Of a DNA stretch of 64,000 nt, positions 14,935 to 22,819 are shown in pieces. The DNA comes from Halobellus limi (GTDB lineage Archaea; Halobacteriota; Halobacteria; Halobacteriales; Haloferacaceae): assembly GCF_004799685.1 (NCBI RefSeq), contig NZ_CP031312.1, positions 333,863 to 397,862 of the forward strand, in the 5' to 3' direction. Below the pieces are notes generated by a model that was given only the letters and a program-made list of their open reading frames with translations, searched no databases and was not told the origin of the DNA. Each line of letters begins with the position of its first letter. The stretch's first letter is position 1. Made by a program: the position numbers and the translations under genes.

Positions 14935-17595
14935 TCACTCGTCCGCGGGGGCGTCGAACAGCGCGGCGAAGAGCTTCCGTTCGGCCGTCCGCAGGTGCCG
15001 GTTGAACGTGGGCTGGGTGATTCCCATCGCCGCCGCGACGTCCTCTCCGGTACTGCCGCGCGGCCACTCGAAGTACCCGCCGAGGTAGGCCGTCCGGGCC
15101 GCCTCCCGCTGTCGGTCGGTGAGCCCGTCGGGGCCGACCGTCGAACCGGCGACGGCGTCGCCGTCGGCCTCGCGGTCGCTCCGCGCCAGGAGCTCGACCG
15201 ACTCGTAGCGGTCGGCGAGACTCTCGACGACGGTCCGGACGTCGACCGCGGGCGGCAGCGTGACCGTCGCGTCGAATCCCCCGGCATCCGCGACCAGGCG
15301 GGCGACACTGCTGCCGTGGGCGGTCAGCCTGTCGACGACCGTCGTCGCCGCGACCGACGCCTCGACCCGACCGTCCGCGTCGCCGTCGAGCGATCGGACC
15401 GACTCGACGGCGTGGACGCTCTCGGGCAGCGCCGTCGGGTCCGCCTCGGTGGTGAAATACAAAAGCGACCGGCCGTCGGCCTGTCGTACCCCTCCGTCGA
15501 CGGAAATCGGTTCGTCGAGGGCGGACGCGATCCGCGGCAGGACCGCGTTCGGCCCGTCGATCCGGACTTCGAGTTCGACGACGGACCCGCTCTGGAGCGA
15601 GCGCCTGGTCTCGACGCTGTTGATCGCGTCGGCGACGGTGTCGCCGAGTTCCGCGAGCAGTTCGCAGAGCGCCCCCTCGAACGCCCCCCGTTCGTCGGCG
15701 TACACGGAGAGGACGCCGTACTCCAGATCGTCGTGCGAGAGCGGGACGCTGAGGACCGAACCGAACCCGCGAACCAGCGCACGCTCTCGCCACGGCGATC
15801 CGCGGAGCCCGTCGGAGACGTCCGGAACGTGGACCAGAGATCCGGTATCGAGCGCCCTGTGACTCGGCTCCCGGTCGGAGTGGTCCACGGGGACGTCGTT
15901 GGAGTCCGCCGCGGCGGATAGCGCGTCGAGGTACCCCTCGCCGGCCCCGGCTGAGGCGACCGGCCGCGGGTCCCCGCCCGTTCGGTACGTCTCTCCGATC
16001 CACGCGAAGGAGACGGACTCCGCCTCGACGAGGGGACCGCAGACCGCGGTCGCGATCCCCTCGAGCGTGTCGGCCTCGACGAGCGCCCCGTTGATGCGGC
16101 GGAGGAGGTCGTTGTACCCGTGGAGCCGCTGGAGCTGGCGGGTGCGCTCGCTGAGCGTCTCGCGGTGTTTTGATAGCTCCGCCTCGCGGTCCACCCGACC
16201 GAGCGCCGCGACCGCGTTCGCCGCCAGCAACTCCACGGACTCCGCGACGTTGCCGGCGGGGTCCTCGTCCGAGAACTCGATTCGGAGCAGTCCGTACTCG
16301 TCGAGCGTCGCATAGAGCGTTCGCGTCCCGCTCGACTCCGTCCCGTCCGAGCGTTCGATCACGTGTCCCTGCGGCGACGTCCCCGCGTCGTCCGCTTCGC
16401 GTTCGTCGACCGAACCGGGACCGATGCGGTGGAAGCTCGGAGGCCGATCGCTCGGCTCCGCAGCCGTAGGGTCGGCCGGTCCGCCCGTCGCGTGCTCTGT
16501 CGGATCGACCGTCGTGTGATCGGTCGCCACCTCGGTTCGCTCGGCCGGGTTGTCCAGCCCGTCACCGGTCGAGAACGCTTTCCAGACCGTACTCCCGGGC
16601 GGACACACCTCGGGATCGTCCGTCGACGCCGCGACGGGTTCGAGCACGGACGCCGAGCGGTCCAGCGAGTAGGCGACGACCGTCGCGCTCGGCCACACCG
16701 ACGTGGCGGCGTCGACGATCGTCCGGTAAACAGCCCGTTCGTCCGCCGCCCCCAACAGCAGCCGGGCGGACCGGTTCAGCTCCCGCAGGGCGTGTTCGTT
16801 CTGCTTGCGGTCGGTCACGTCCCTGATCACTCCGACGCGCTCTTGGCGCCCGTTCGCGAATTCGACCGACGAGAAGTGGGTCTCGATGGGGAGCGAGTCG
16901 CCGTCGGCGGTTCGGATCGACGACTCGATCATCCCGACGTCGGAGTCGTCGCCGCGGAGTCGCTCGATGATCTCGCCCGCCATCGCGAGCGTCTCCTCGC
17001 CGGCGAGCATCGACGCGTGCGACCCGACGAGTTCCTCGCGGTCGTACCCCGTCATCGATGTGACCGCGTCGTTGACCGACGTGATGACGAACGCCTCGTC
17101 GAGCGTGTACACGCCGTCTTCGAGCGTTTCGAGGATCCGGTTCGACCGCTGGAGCTTCCGACGCGTCGCGACCCGGTCGCTGGCGTCTCGAAGAAGCAGC
17201 GCGACGGTGTCCTCGCCCGCGGGGACCGCGCGGAGTTCGAGCGTCCGCCCGCGGTCGAGCGTCGTCTCGGTCTCGACGACGCTGCCGCTGCGTTCGACCG
17301 CCTCGACGGCACTCTCCAGGTCGGGTCCGGCGACGGGGTCGATCGCTCGGAGATCCGATCCGACGGGATCCTCGTCGAGTTCGAGCAGTCGGGCGACCGT
17401 TTCGTTCGCGGCGGTGATCGTCGCCGATGCGTCCGTCAACAGCAAACCCGTTATCGCTCGGTCGAAGAACGAACCCGCGTCGATCGAATCCGCTGGAAAA
17501 TCGCCCATCCCAGTCATTTCGATCTCCCGGGCGTACGTGCTCGCGACACGTCGTTCAGTACCGCCTGGTAGAGATAAATTTTCCGTCATATTCAC
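14935..17595 (-). CDS. PAS/GAF sensor with HTH-10 output (bacterio-opsin-activator-like regulator)
   Basis: This 886-residue regulator has two PAS domains (about 42-139 and 150-265; second with MTGYDREELVG and VGVIRDVTDRK), a GAF-like domain (about 275-490) containing a long acidic/Thr-rich insert, a second GAF domain (about 505-665), and the Bat-type C-terminal module. The module ends in an HTH-10 helix-turn-helix (LTDRQREAARTAYLGGYFEWPRG onward, about 830-880). This is the layout of the haloarchaeal Bat family, which senses redox or light and activates bop and carotenoid genes. It is divergent from a terpene-synthase-like gene at 17804. The start is GTG 17595; ATG 17589, 17517 or 17508 are alternatives because a TATA-like box (about 17600-17610) is very close. 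Confidence 0.88.
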   Translation of the reverse strand: MNMTENLSLPGGTERRVASTYAREIEMTGMGDFPADSIDAGSFFDRAITGLLLTDASATITAANETVARLLELDEDPVGSDLRAIDPVAGPDLESAVEAVERSGSVVETETTLDRGRTLELRAVPAGEDTVALLLRDASDRVATRRKLQRSNRILETLEDGVYTLDEAFVITSVNDAVTSMTGYDREELVGSHASMLAGEETLAMAGEIIERLRGDDSDVGMIESSIRTADGDSLPIETHFSSVEFANGRQERVGVIRDVTDRKQNEHALRELNRSARLLLGAADERAVYRTIVDAATSVWPSATVVAYSLDRSASVLEPVAASTDDPEVCPPGSTVWKAFSTGDGLDNPAERTEVATDHTTVDPTEHATGGPADPTAAEPSDRPPSFHRIGPGSVDEREADDAGTSPQGHVIERSDGTESSGTRTLYATLDEYGLLRIEFSDEDPAGNVAESVELLAANAVAALGRVDREAELSKHRETLSERTRQLQRLHGYNDLLRRINGALVEADTLEGIATAVCGPLVEAESVSFAWIGETYRTGGDPRPVASAGAGEGYLDALSAAADSNDVPVDHSDREPSHRALDTGSLVHVPDVSDGLRGSPWRERALVRGFGSVLSVPLSHDDLEYGVLSVYADERGAFEGALCELLAELGDTVADAINSVETRRSLQSGSVVELEVRIDGPNAVLPRIASALDEPISVDGGVRQADGRSLLYFTTEADPTALPESVHAVESVRSLDGDADGRVEASVAATTVVDRLTAHGSSVARLVADAGGFDATVTLPPAVDVRTVVESLADRYESVELLARSDREADGDAVAGSTVGPDGLTDRQREAARTAYLGGYFEWPRGSTGEDVAAAMGITQPTFNRHLRTAERKLFAALFDAPADE

Positions 17596-17716
17596 GTATC
17601 ATTATACGTTTCGGTGATAGCTACCGTTCGCGTAGATTGCGGGGGACGGGCGCCCCTGATCGATCGGGGCCGGCCCACAGGAACCACAGAAGTGATACGA
17701 AACCTTACCAGATATC

Positions 17717-17731
17717 TCGTGACAGTCACGA
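17717..17731. promoter_or_regulatory. Perfect palindrome in the divergent regulator/terpene-synthase promoter
   Basis: TCGTGAC-A-GTCACGA has 7-bp perfect arms with a one-base centre. It lies about 73 bp upstream of the terpene-synthase ATG and about 40 bp upstream of its likely TATA box (GGTTTAATTCGG, about 17771-17782). It is a strong candidate for the binding site of the neighbouring HTH-10 regulator. Confidence 0.5.
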
Positions 17732-17803
17732 TTTCATACTTTTTTAGCTATGATTAAGATATGAACAAAAGGTTTAATTCGGTTATCGAGATACTAACCT
17801 CGT

Positions 17804-18817
17804 ATGGCACACGAGGCTCGCGGCCAGGTCACGACTATCAGCGCCGAGACGGGCACGGACGTGGGGACGTATATGCGTACCGTCGAGGACGTCGAACTGC
17901 CCCCGATCGTCCGGGAGTACGCGAACCGGTACGACCGGGTCATCGGCGACAGGGACCGGTTCCTCTGGAAGTGGATCCACAACCTCTTCGAGGAGTTCAC
18001 TCTCTCTTCCGTGTCGCCCGGGGCGTTGTCGGACGTCTACGAACGAAAGACGTTGCTGACGATCTTCGTGACCGTGCTCGACGACCTCGCAGAACGCGGT
18101 GGCGACCGTTCGACGTTCGAGATCGGACGTCGCATTCCGTTTGGTGCCGAAGGGATCTCCGACACGGACCCGGACGCTATCGACGCCGAACTCCCCGTTC
18201 TGGAGTTGCTGGCGGACCTTTGGGCGGAGATCGACCGTAGCCTCCGTGAGGCGCCACGGTACGCCGCCTTCTCGGACGTTTTCGAGTACGACCTCCGGCA
18301 GACGTTCGACGCGATGGAGTACTCGGGACTGCTGAACGACAACCCGATGATCGCGAACCGGACCGAAGCGGAGCAGCACGACGCCTACAATATGGCGATG
18401 TTCCCGTACGCGGGAATCGATCTGATGCACTCGCCGTCGTTCGACCGTGAGGAGTACGGCGCGCTCCGAAGCCTGATCTGCGACTTACAACAGATGGCCC
18501 GGATCGGCAACTGGATCACGACCTGGGAGCGCGAACTCGCCGAGGGCGATCTCAGTTCGGGCGTCGTCGTCTGTGCGCTCCGGCGGGGCGTGATCACTCC
18601 CGAGGAAGTGTCCGACGCGGACGAGTCGACGGTATCCGAACTGATCGATCGAATCAAGTCGCGCGGCATCGAGTCGGAGTTCGTCCGCGAGTGGGAGATC
18701 CGCAACGGGACGGTCCGCAAACGGACCGCTGAGGTCGAAAGCGTCGACGCCGACGCGTTCGTGGACGGCATCCAGGCGGTGATGAACCACCACCTGGCGA
18801 GCGAGGGATACAAGTGA
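17804..18817 (+). CDS. Class I terpene synthase-like protein
   Basis: The 337-residue, mostly helical protein carries both metal-binding motifs of class I terpene cyclases: an aspartate-rich DDxxE (VLDDLAERGGD, 93-97) and an NSE/DTE motif (NWITTWERE: N236, T240, R243, E244). Their spacing of 143 residues and the total length are as in bacterial terpene cyclases. An Arg in ANRTEAEQ (R186) precedes the second motif by 50 residues, near the usual place of the diphosphate sensor. The likely reaction is Mg2+-dependent ionisation and cyclisation of a prenyl diphosphate; the substrate is unknown. The NSE second residue is Trp, not Asp, and no C-terminal Arg-Tyr pair is seen. It is divergent from a Bat-like regulator and convergent with a methyltransferase. 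Confidence 0.72.
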   Translation: MAHEARGQVTTISAETGTDVGTYMRTVEDVELPPIVREYANRYDRVIGDRDRFLWKWIHNLFEEFTLSSVSPGALSDVYERKTLLTIFVTVLDDLAERGGDRSTFEIGRRIPFGAEGISDTDPDAIDAELPVLELLADLWAEIDRSLREAPRYAAFSDVFEYDLRQTFDAMEYSGLLNDNPMIANRTEAEQHDAYNMAMFPYAGIDLMHSPSFDREEYGALRSLICDLQQMARIGNWITTWERELAEGDLSSGVVVCALRRGVITPEEVSDADESTVSELIDRIKSRGIESEFVREWEIRNGTVRKRTAEVESVDADAFVDGIQAVMNHHLASEGYK

Positions 18818-18841
18818 CGGCGGAGGTCCCGGCCGCCCCTT

Positions 18842-19534
18842 TTACGCCTTTTTCGCCGAGACGAAGTAGATCAGATTCGGGAGCCTCGTCGGCGCGAACG
18901 GCCACCCACGGACCTCGACGTCGCCGAACCGCTCTCGGACGTCGTCGAGCAGGTACGTGTAGTTGTAGTACCGATGCCGTCTCGCGTGTTTTTCCCTTGG
19001 GACTCTCTTCCGAAGTTCGTCCGTCGTGTAATCGAAATACCGCCGCTTTCCATCGGGAATTGCTTCGTTCGTCGGATCGACGTAGCACCTGCCCAGATGA
19101 CGGAGGAATCCACCGACGCCCACCTCGATGGGGATCGTGAGGTAGATCTCCCCAGTAGGATTCAAAGAGTCGTAGGCCGCTTCGATGAAGCCACGCTCGT
19201 CTTGTATGTGTTCGACGACACCTGCCGCGACGATGCAGTCGAACGATTCGTGCTCGAACGGGACCGGTGGGCTGGCGGCCTGTATCGGTACGACACTTTC
19301 TCCGTCTACTGCCTCGATTCTGTTCCGTTTCGGCTCTACTGCGTAAATAGTGTCGAACGAATCCGAGATGTACTCCGTCTCGAATACTCCCGTTCCACAC
19401 CCCACGCTCAAACAGGTGCCACCCGGCTCACCGACGAAAGACGCGAAATCCGAGAGCCTTCCGCTGTGGAAGCTCTTTAACAACCTGTCCCGGCCCACAC
19501 CGCTCGCGTACATTTCGTGTCCAGTCTGTCCCAT
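18842..19534 (-). CDS. SAM-dependent methyltransferase (class I)
   Basis: The 230-residue protein has the SAM-binding glycine motif LSVGCGTGVFETEYI, an acidic residue after strand 2 (YAVEPKRNRIEAV), FDCIVAAGVVEHIQDERGFIE and the post-motif strand GEIYLTIPIE. This is the methyltransferase 11 type, acting on small molecules or lipids and sugars. The C-terminus (RRHRYYNYTYLLDDVRERFGDVEV) resembles ubiquinone/sugar methyltransferases. It ends 25 bp from the terpene-synthase stop (convergent). It could modify a glycan or a terpenoid; the sequence does not decide. Confidence 0.82.
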   Translation of the reverse strand: MGQTGHEMYASGVGRDRLLKSFHSGRLSDFASFVGEPGGTCLSVGCGTGVFETEYISDSFDTIYAVEPKRNRIEAVDGESVVPIQAASPPVPFEHESFDCIVAAGVVEHIQDERGFIEAAYDSLNPTGEIYLTIPIEVGVGGFLRHLGRCYVDPTNEAIPDGKRRYFDYTTDELRKRVPREKHARRHRYYNYTYLLDDVRERFGDVEVRGWPFAPTRLPNLIYFVSAKKA

Positions 19535-19746
19535 CGTCTGACCCTATTCCCGTCTTTTTCACCCGTCCGACACGCTGCCGGAGGTGAACTCTTCCCCGAT
19601 CCCTGTCGCTCGGAAGTACGGCGTCTCCGCAGATAGTTACAACCGATTTAACGACTCGGGCGAGGAGACGGCCCAGTTCCTCCGACAGTAGTTGCGTGTC
19701 CGGGGACGCCCGTACGGGTTGTTCTCAAAAGGTAGACGACCGCCGG
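19535..19746. other. Spacer before the sulfatase operon end
   Basis: This 212-bp region holds the methyltransferase promoter (its AT-rich part is weak) and the 3' end of the four-gene minus-strand operon. No gene is seen. Confidence 0.35.
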
Positions 19747-19974
19747 CTACCGATATCCGAGCGACGCCAGTCGGTCCTCGACGTCGGAGGAGACCGCCGC
19801 GTCGGAACCGCGGTCGTGCTGGATATCCGCGTCCCGATCCTCGCTTGCAATCACGGTCTCCATCACGAACTGAACGTACTGTTCGACGCTCTCGAACTCG
19901 GTTCCCTCGATACGCGCCTCGCACTGTTCGACGAGTTCTCCTCGGAGTCGGATCTGGGTGTCTTCTGTGGTCAT
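19747..19974 (-). CDS. Small ribbon-helix-helix-like protein
   Basis: The 75-residue protein begins TQIRLRGELVEQCEARIEGTEFESVEQYVQFVMETVIA, a strand-helix-helix pattern like CopG/Arc ribbon-helix-helix proteins. It ends in an acidic linker and VEDRLASLGYR. The L-x-x-L-G-Y tail resembles the tail seen in many sulfatase-family proteins (from memory). Its ATG overlaps the stop of the upstream alpha/alpha-toroid gene (ATGA), making it the fourth gene of a translationally coupled operon. It may be an autoregulator or a structural partner; DNA binding is unproven. Confidence 0.65.
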   Translation of the reverse strand: MTTEDTQIRLRGELVEQCEARIEGTEFESVEQYVQFVMETVIASEDRDADIQHDRGSDAAVSSDVEDRLASLGYR

Positions 19975-21131
19975 CGTTGTGGTCTCCGTTCGGTGATCGC
20001 CGTACGCGACCGGTCACGATCCCGATCATATCGGTTTGCGGCGAGGATCGCATCCGCCAGGAACTTCGGCGCCCAGTTGGGGTACCGAAGTCGCATATAC
20101 GGCCCCCACACCGGTTTAGAGCCAGCGAGTCCGCCCCGGATCGGCGTAGCCCCGTCGAGGGGCTGGGCGCGTTTCAACTCCTGAATCGCCCGGCGTGCCG
20201 CGTCCGCGTAGTCGGCCTCACCGGTCAGCTCGGCCAGTCGCATCCAGATGATGGCCGTCTGTGCAACCCCGGTGAGACAGCTGAAGTCGGCTCCGTTCCA
20301 CCCGCCGTCGTAAGCGCCCGCCAGTGCTCCGTTCCTCTGTTGATACGCCAGGAGCCGGTCCGCGGCCCGCTGCCCCGCTTCGACAATGTCGCGATTCCCC
20401 AGATAGTGACCGCCCTCGACGAGTCCGCGGATGGTGTAGGCGATCGTGTGCAGGAACGCGTCGTCGTCCGGCGTGAAGGCCCAGTGGCTGAACGTGTCGT
20501 TCTCCCGCTGGATCCGCTGGACCCACTCGAGGTTACGGACCGCCGCGCGCCGGACCCTCTCCTCGCCGGTCACCTCGTAGGCGACGAGGAGCGCCCATCC
20601 GACCCTGGACGTGTACGCGTGGGTCATATTCTTGTACGTGTGAGCAGACCAGTACCCCTCCGGCTCCTGAACGTCAGCCAGCCATCCGCTGGCGTCACGG
20701 AGCGCAGTCACGAACGCGTCGTCACCGGTTTCGGCGTGCGCTCTCGCCAGCCCGAACAGGATCTGGCCGGTGTTGAAAACGCTCGGATCGGAATCCCCGC
20801 CGCTGGTACCGCCCGGGAACGCGCCGCTGTCCAGTTGGACGTCGAGGAGCCATCGCGCCATCCGTCCGGCACGCCGCCGGGCTTCGGAATCGTCGGCGTA
20901 GGTCGCGTAGTCGTACAGCGTCGGGACGATGTAACCGGTGGTCTCGGGGTATGCGCGTTCCCACCCGAGAACGAGATTGTACGTCGCCGAACTACCGCCC
21001 GACTCCGTCACGTCCTGCGACCGAAAGAGCCACTCGACGGCCGATCGCAGGTGAACGTCGTCCGCACGCGGCGTCGTCTCCCCTTGTGTCAGGTCGCGTC
21101 GAAGTGCCTCGGCCAGCACCCTGGCCCTCAT
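19971..21131 (-). CDS. Alpha/alpha-toroid (prenyltransferase/cyclase-like fold) protein of the glycan cluster
   Basis: I start this 386-residue protein at ATG 21131 (MRARVLAEALRRDL), which overlaps the preceding small ORF by 4 bp. It is built of repeated helical hairpins with G-x-F/Y turns (LDVQLDSGAFPGG, LADVQEPEGYWS, YQQRNGALAGAY), typical of squalene-cyclase/prenyltransferase-like or six-hairpin glycosidase toroids. The end KPVWGPYMRLRYPNWAPKFLADAIL recalls proteins of exopolysaccharide clusters such as VpsJ (from memory, not verified). There is no clear DxDD cyclase motif. Its place between a sulfatase-fold and an RHH gene makes action on a polysaccharide more likely than on a terpene. 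Confidence 0.65.
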   Translation of the reverse strand: MRARVLAEALRRDLTQGETTPRADDVHLRSAVEWLFRSQDVTESGGSSATYNLVLGWERAYPETTGYIVPTLYDYATYADDSEARRRAGRMARWLLDVQLDSGAFPGGTSGGDSDPSVFNTGQILFGLARAHAETGDDAFVTALRDASGWLADVQEPEGYWSAHTYKNMTHAYTSRVGWALLVAYEVTGEERVRRAAVRNLEWVQRIQRENDTFSHWAFTPDDDAFLHTIAYTIRGLVEGGHYLGNRDIVEAGQRAADRLLAYQQRNGALAGAYDGGWNGADFSCLTGVAQTAIIWMRLAELTGEADYADAARRAIQELKRAQPLDGATPIRGGLAGSKPVWGPYMRLRYPNWAPKFLADAILAANRYDRDRDRSRTAITERRPQR

Positions 21132-21253
21132 ACGACCGATACCTCCGGTGTCCTCGCGCCGAGGACGGGTTCGGTCGGGGCCCCGTCGACCGTCCCTGTG
21201 ACCGCGTCCCGGTCCCATCCGGAGAGCCCGAGCCGCCGCATCACGCGCATCAT
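21128..21253 (-). CDS. 41-residue ORF coupled between sulfatase and toroid genes
   Basis: ATG 21253-21251 overlaps the sulfatase TGA (ATGA), and its own TGA at 21130-21128 overlaps the toroid ATG (ATGA). The predicted peptide starts MMRVMRRLGLSGWDRDAV and ends in TPEVSVV. A 41-codon frame bounded exactly by two 4-bp overlaps suggests a translated small protein or a translational relay. No family is recognised. It could also be a remnant of a longer sulfatase C-terminus. Confidence 0.5.
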   Translation of the reverse strand: MMRVMRRLGLSGWDRDAVTGTVDGAPTEPVLGARTPEVSVV

Positions 21254-22662
21254 ATCGCACCTTCTTGGTGTAGTACCGCCACCCTGTCGCGGATGCGGTA
21301 TTTCTCCACGACGGTTCGTTGGCGCCGTCTGGTCTCCGCGCGGTGGCTTTCGATCTCGGACTGTAATTCGTCTCTGACCGTCGACCGCTCGGTCACGAGG
21401 TTCCGCTGTTCCTCCGGGTCCCGCTCTAAGTGATACAGTTCCTGCTCGTTCGTCCCCTCCCTGTCGACGAGCTTCCAGGGCCACTCGAGGCAGGCGGTCA
21501 GCATCTCGCCGGTGCCTCCGTCCCTGGTCGCCGGGTTGAACCCGTAGGTGACGTTCGTGAACGTGGGGCCGTCTCTCTCCTCGAACAGAGACCTTCCCTC
21601 GAAGGCGTCCGGGACCGCGTCCTCTCGCCCCGGGGCAGCGTGGTTGAGCAGTGTCGGGGGCAAGTCGACGAGCGAGACCGGTTCGGTCATCGTCGCCGAT
21701 GGGACGCCCGGACCCCGCAGCAGGAGCGGGACCCGGACCACTTCGTCGTACAGCGACTGCGGTGCGTGACTGAAGTTCCCGTGGTCGGCCAGTTCGGTTC
21801 CGTGGTCGCCCGCGACCGCGACGACCGTCTCCGAGAGGCCGAGCGTGTCGTCGACGACCGCCAACAGGTCCCCGATGGCGTCGTCGGTCCGGCGCAGTTC
21901 GGCGTCGTAGAGCGCGTCGATGGCGTCGAGGTCGCTTTCGGATATCGACCGCTCTGCCGTCCCCTCGTGTCGGCCTGCGACCGTGTGCCAGAGGCGGCCG
22001 ATGTCGAGACGAGACAGCGGCTCATCGTAGAACTGCTCCAACAGCTCTGCGGGGGGGACCCACGGGTAGTGGGGGTCCATGTAGTGGATCCACAGGAAGG
22101 TCGGTCGGTCGGCGTCGACTCCGTCGGTGAGCCACTCGGTCGCGGCCGCGGTCATCCGCTCCGCCGGTTCGAGCGGCACCTGCCCGGTGAGTGCACATCC
22201 CGTCCGGGCAACGCGTCCGGCCCAGTCCCTGACGAGGTCGTTATCGGGGACGAACCGCTGCAGTGCCCGGAGGCGTTCCGCGAGGCCGTACCCGTCCTGG
22301 TCGTCGGTCAGGAAATCGCGGAACGTCTGAAAGCCCCGATCGTACCCGTCCGCGTCCGTGAGCCAGGGGTTGCCCGCGTTGAACCCGGCAGTCCGGTAGC
22401 CCAGTTTCTGAAACGTTTCCGCCAGTGCGGGCACCTCTCGCGGCAAGCCGAGGTCCGAGGTGCGACTGAGCGGATGGACTCCACCCAGAAGCGACTTGAA
22501 CGAAAAGTACGTCGGGATCCCACTGGCCATCGCCCGCGTCCAGGCGGTCCCATCGGCGGCGAGACCGTCCAGTGTCGGGGTGGTCGGCCTCTCGTACCCC
22601 AGATAGCCCATCCGGTCGGCCCGGACCGAGTCGACGGTGATGTAGAGAACGTGTCGTCGCAT
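21250..22662 (-). CDS. Sulfatase / alkaline phosphatase superfamily protein
   Basis: The 470-residue protein opens RRHVLYITVDSVRADRMGYLG (first metal Asp) and has PTLDGLAADGTAWTRAMASG, WIHYMDPHYPW, VAVAGDHGTELADHGNFSHAPQSLYDE (metal Asp/His) and VPLLLRGPGVP. These are the metal-binding features of arylsulfatase-type enzymes. The usual C/S-x-P-x-R nucleophile box is replaced by GIPTY at about residues 48-52, so it may not be a formylglycine sulfatase; phosphoethanolamine or phosphate transfer, or loss of catalysis, are alternatives. It is the first gene of the coupled operon 22662-19747. No signal peptide is visible, which suggests a cytoplasmic site. Confidence 0.82.
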   Translation of the reverse strand: MRRHVLYITVDSVRADRMGYLGYERPTTPTLDGLAADGTAWTRAMASGIPTYFSFKSLLGGVHPLSRTSDLGLPREVPALAETFQKLGYRTAGFNAGNPWLTDADGYDRGFQTFRDFLTDDQDGYGLAERLRALQRFVPDNDLVRDWAGRVARTGCALTGQVPLEPAERMTAAATEWLTDGVDADRPTFLWIHYMDPHYPWVPPAELLEQFYDEPLSRLDIGRLWHTVAGRHEGTAERSISESDLDAIDALYDAELRRTDDAIGDLLAVVDDTLGLSETVVAVAGDHGTELADHGNFSHAPQSLYDEVVRVPLLLRGPGVPSATMTEPVSLVDLPPTLLNHAAPGREDAVPDAFEGRSLFEERDGPTFTNVTYGFNPATRDGGTGEMLTACLEWPWKLVDREGTNEQELYHLERDPEEQRNLVTERSTVRDELQSEIESHRAETRRRQRTVVEKYRIRDRVAVLHQEGAI

Positions 22663-22819
22663 GAGTGAATTTCACGAGGACTGCGGTAGTCCGTACGATC
22701 CTTTCGTGAGGGGTTCAGGTAGTTAATACGCATATAACGACCAGCGCCCGATCGGGGGGAAACGACGGAGCGGAGAACACCGAAGAGTAACAGATACCGC
22801 GCGCCGAGACGGTGTCGCC

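Noticed and set aside
14932..15921. Plus-strand frame (329 codons) opposite the PAS/GAF regulator
   Set aside because: It is an antisense shadow with no domain, while the regulator frame shows PAS, GAF and HTH parts.
17640..17700. GCCCC-TGATCGATC-GGGGC inverted repeat near 17652-17670
   Set aside because: It has only 5-bp G/C arms in a G+C-rich background; the 17717-17731 palindrome is the better operator candidate.
19971..21260. Longer start for the alpha/alpha-toroid gene
   Set aside because: The extension is Arg-rich and would overlap the small coupled ORF and the sulfatase end; ATG 21131 gives an ATGA junction.
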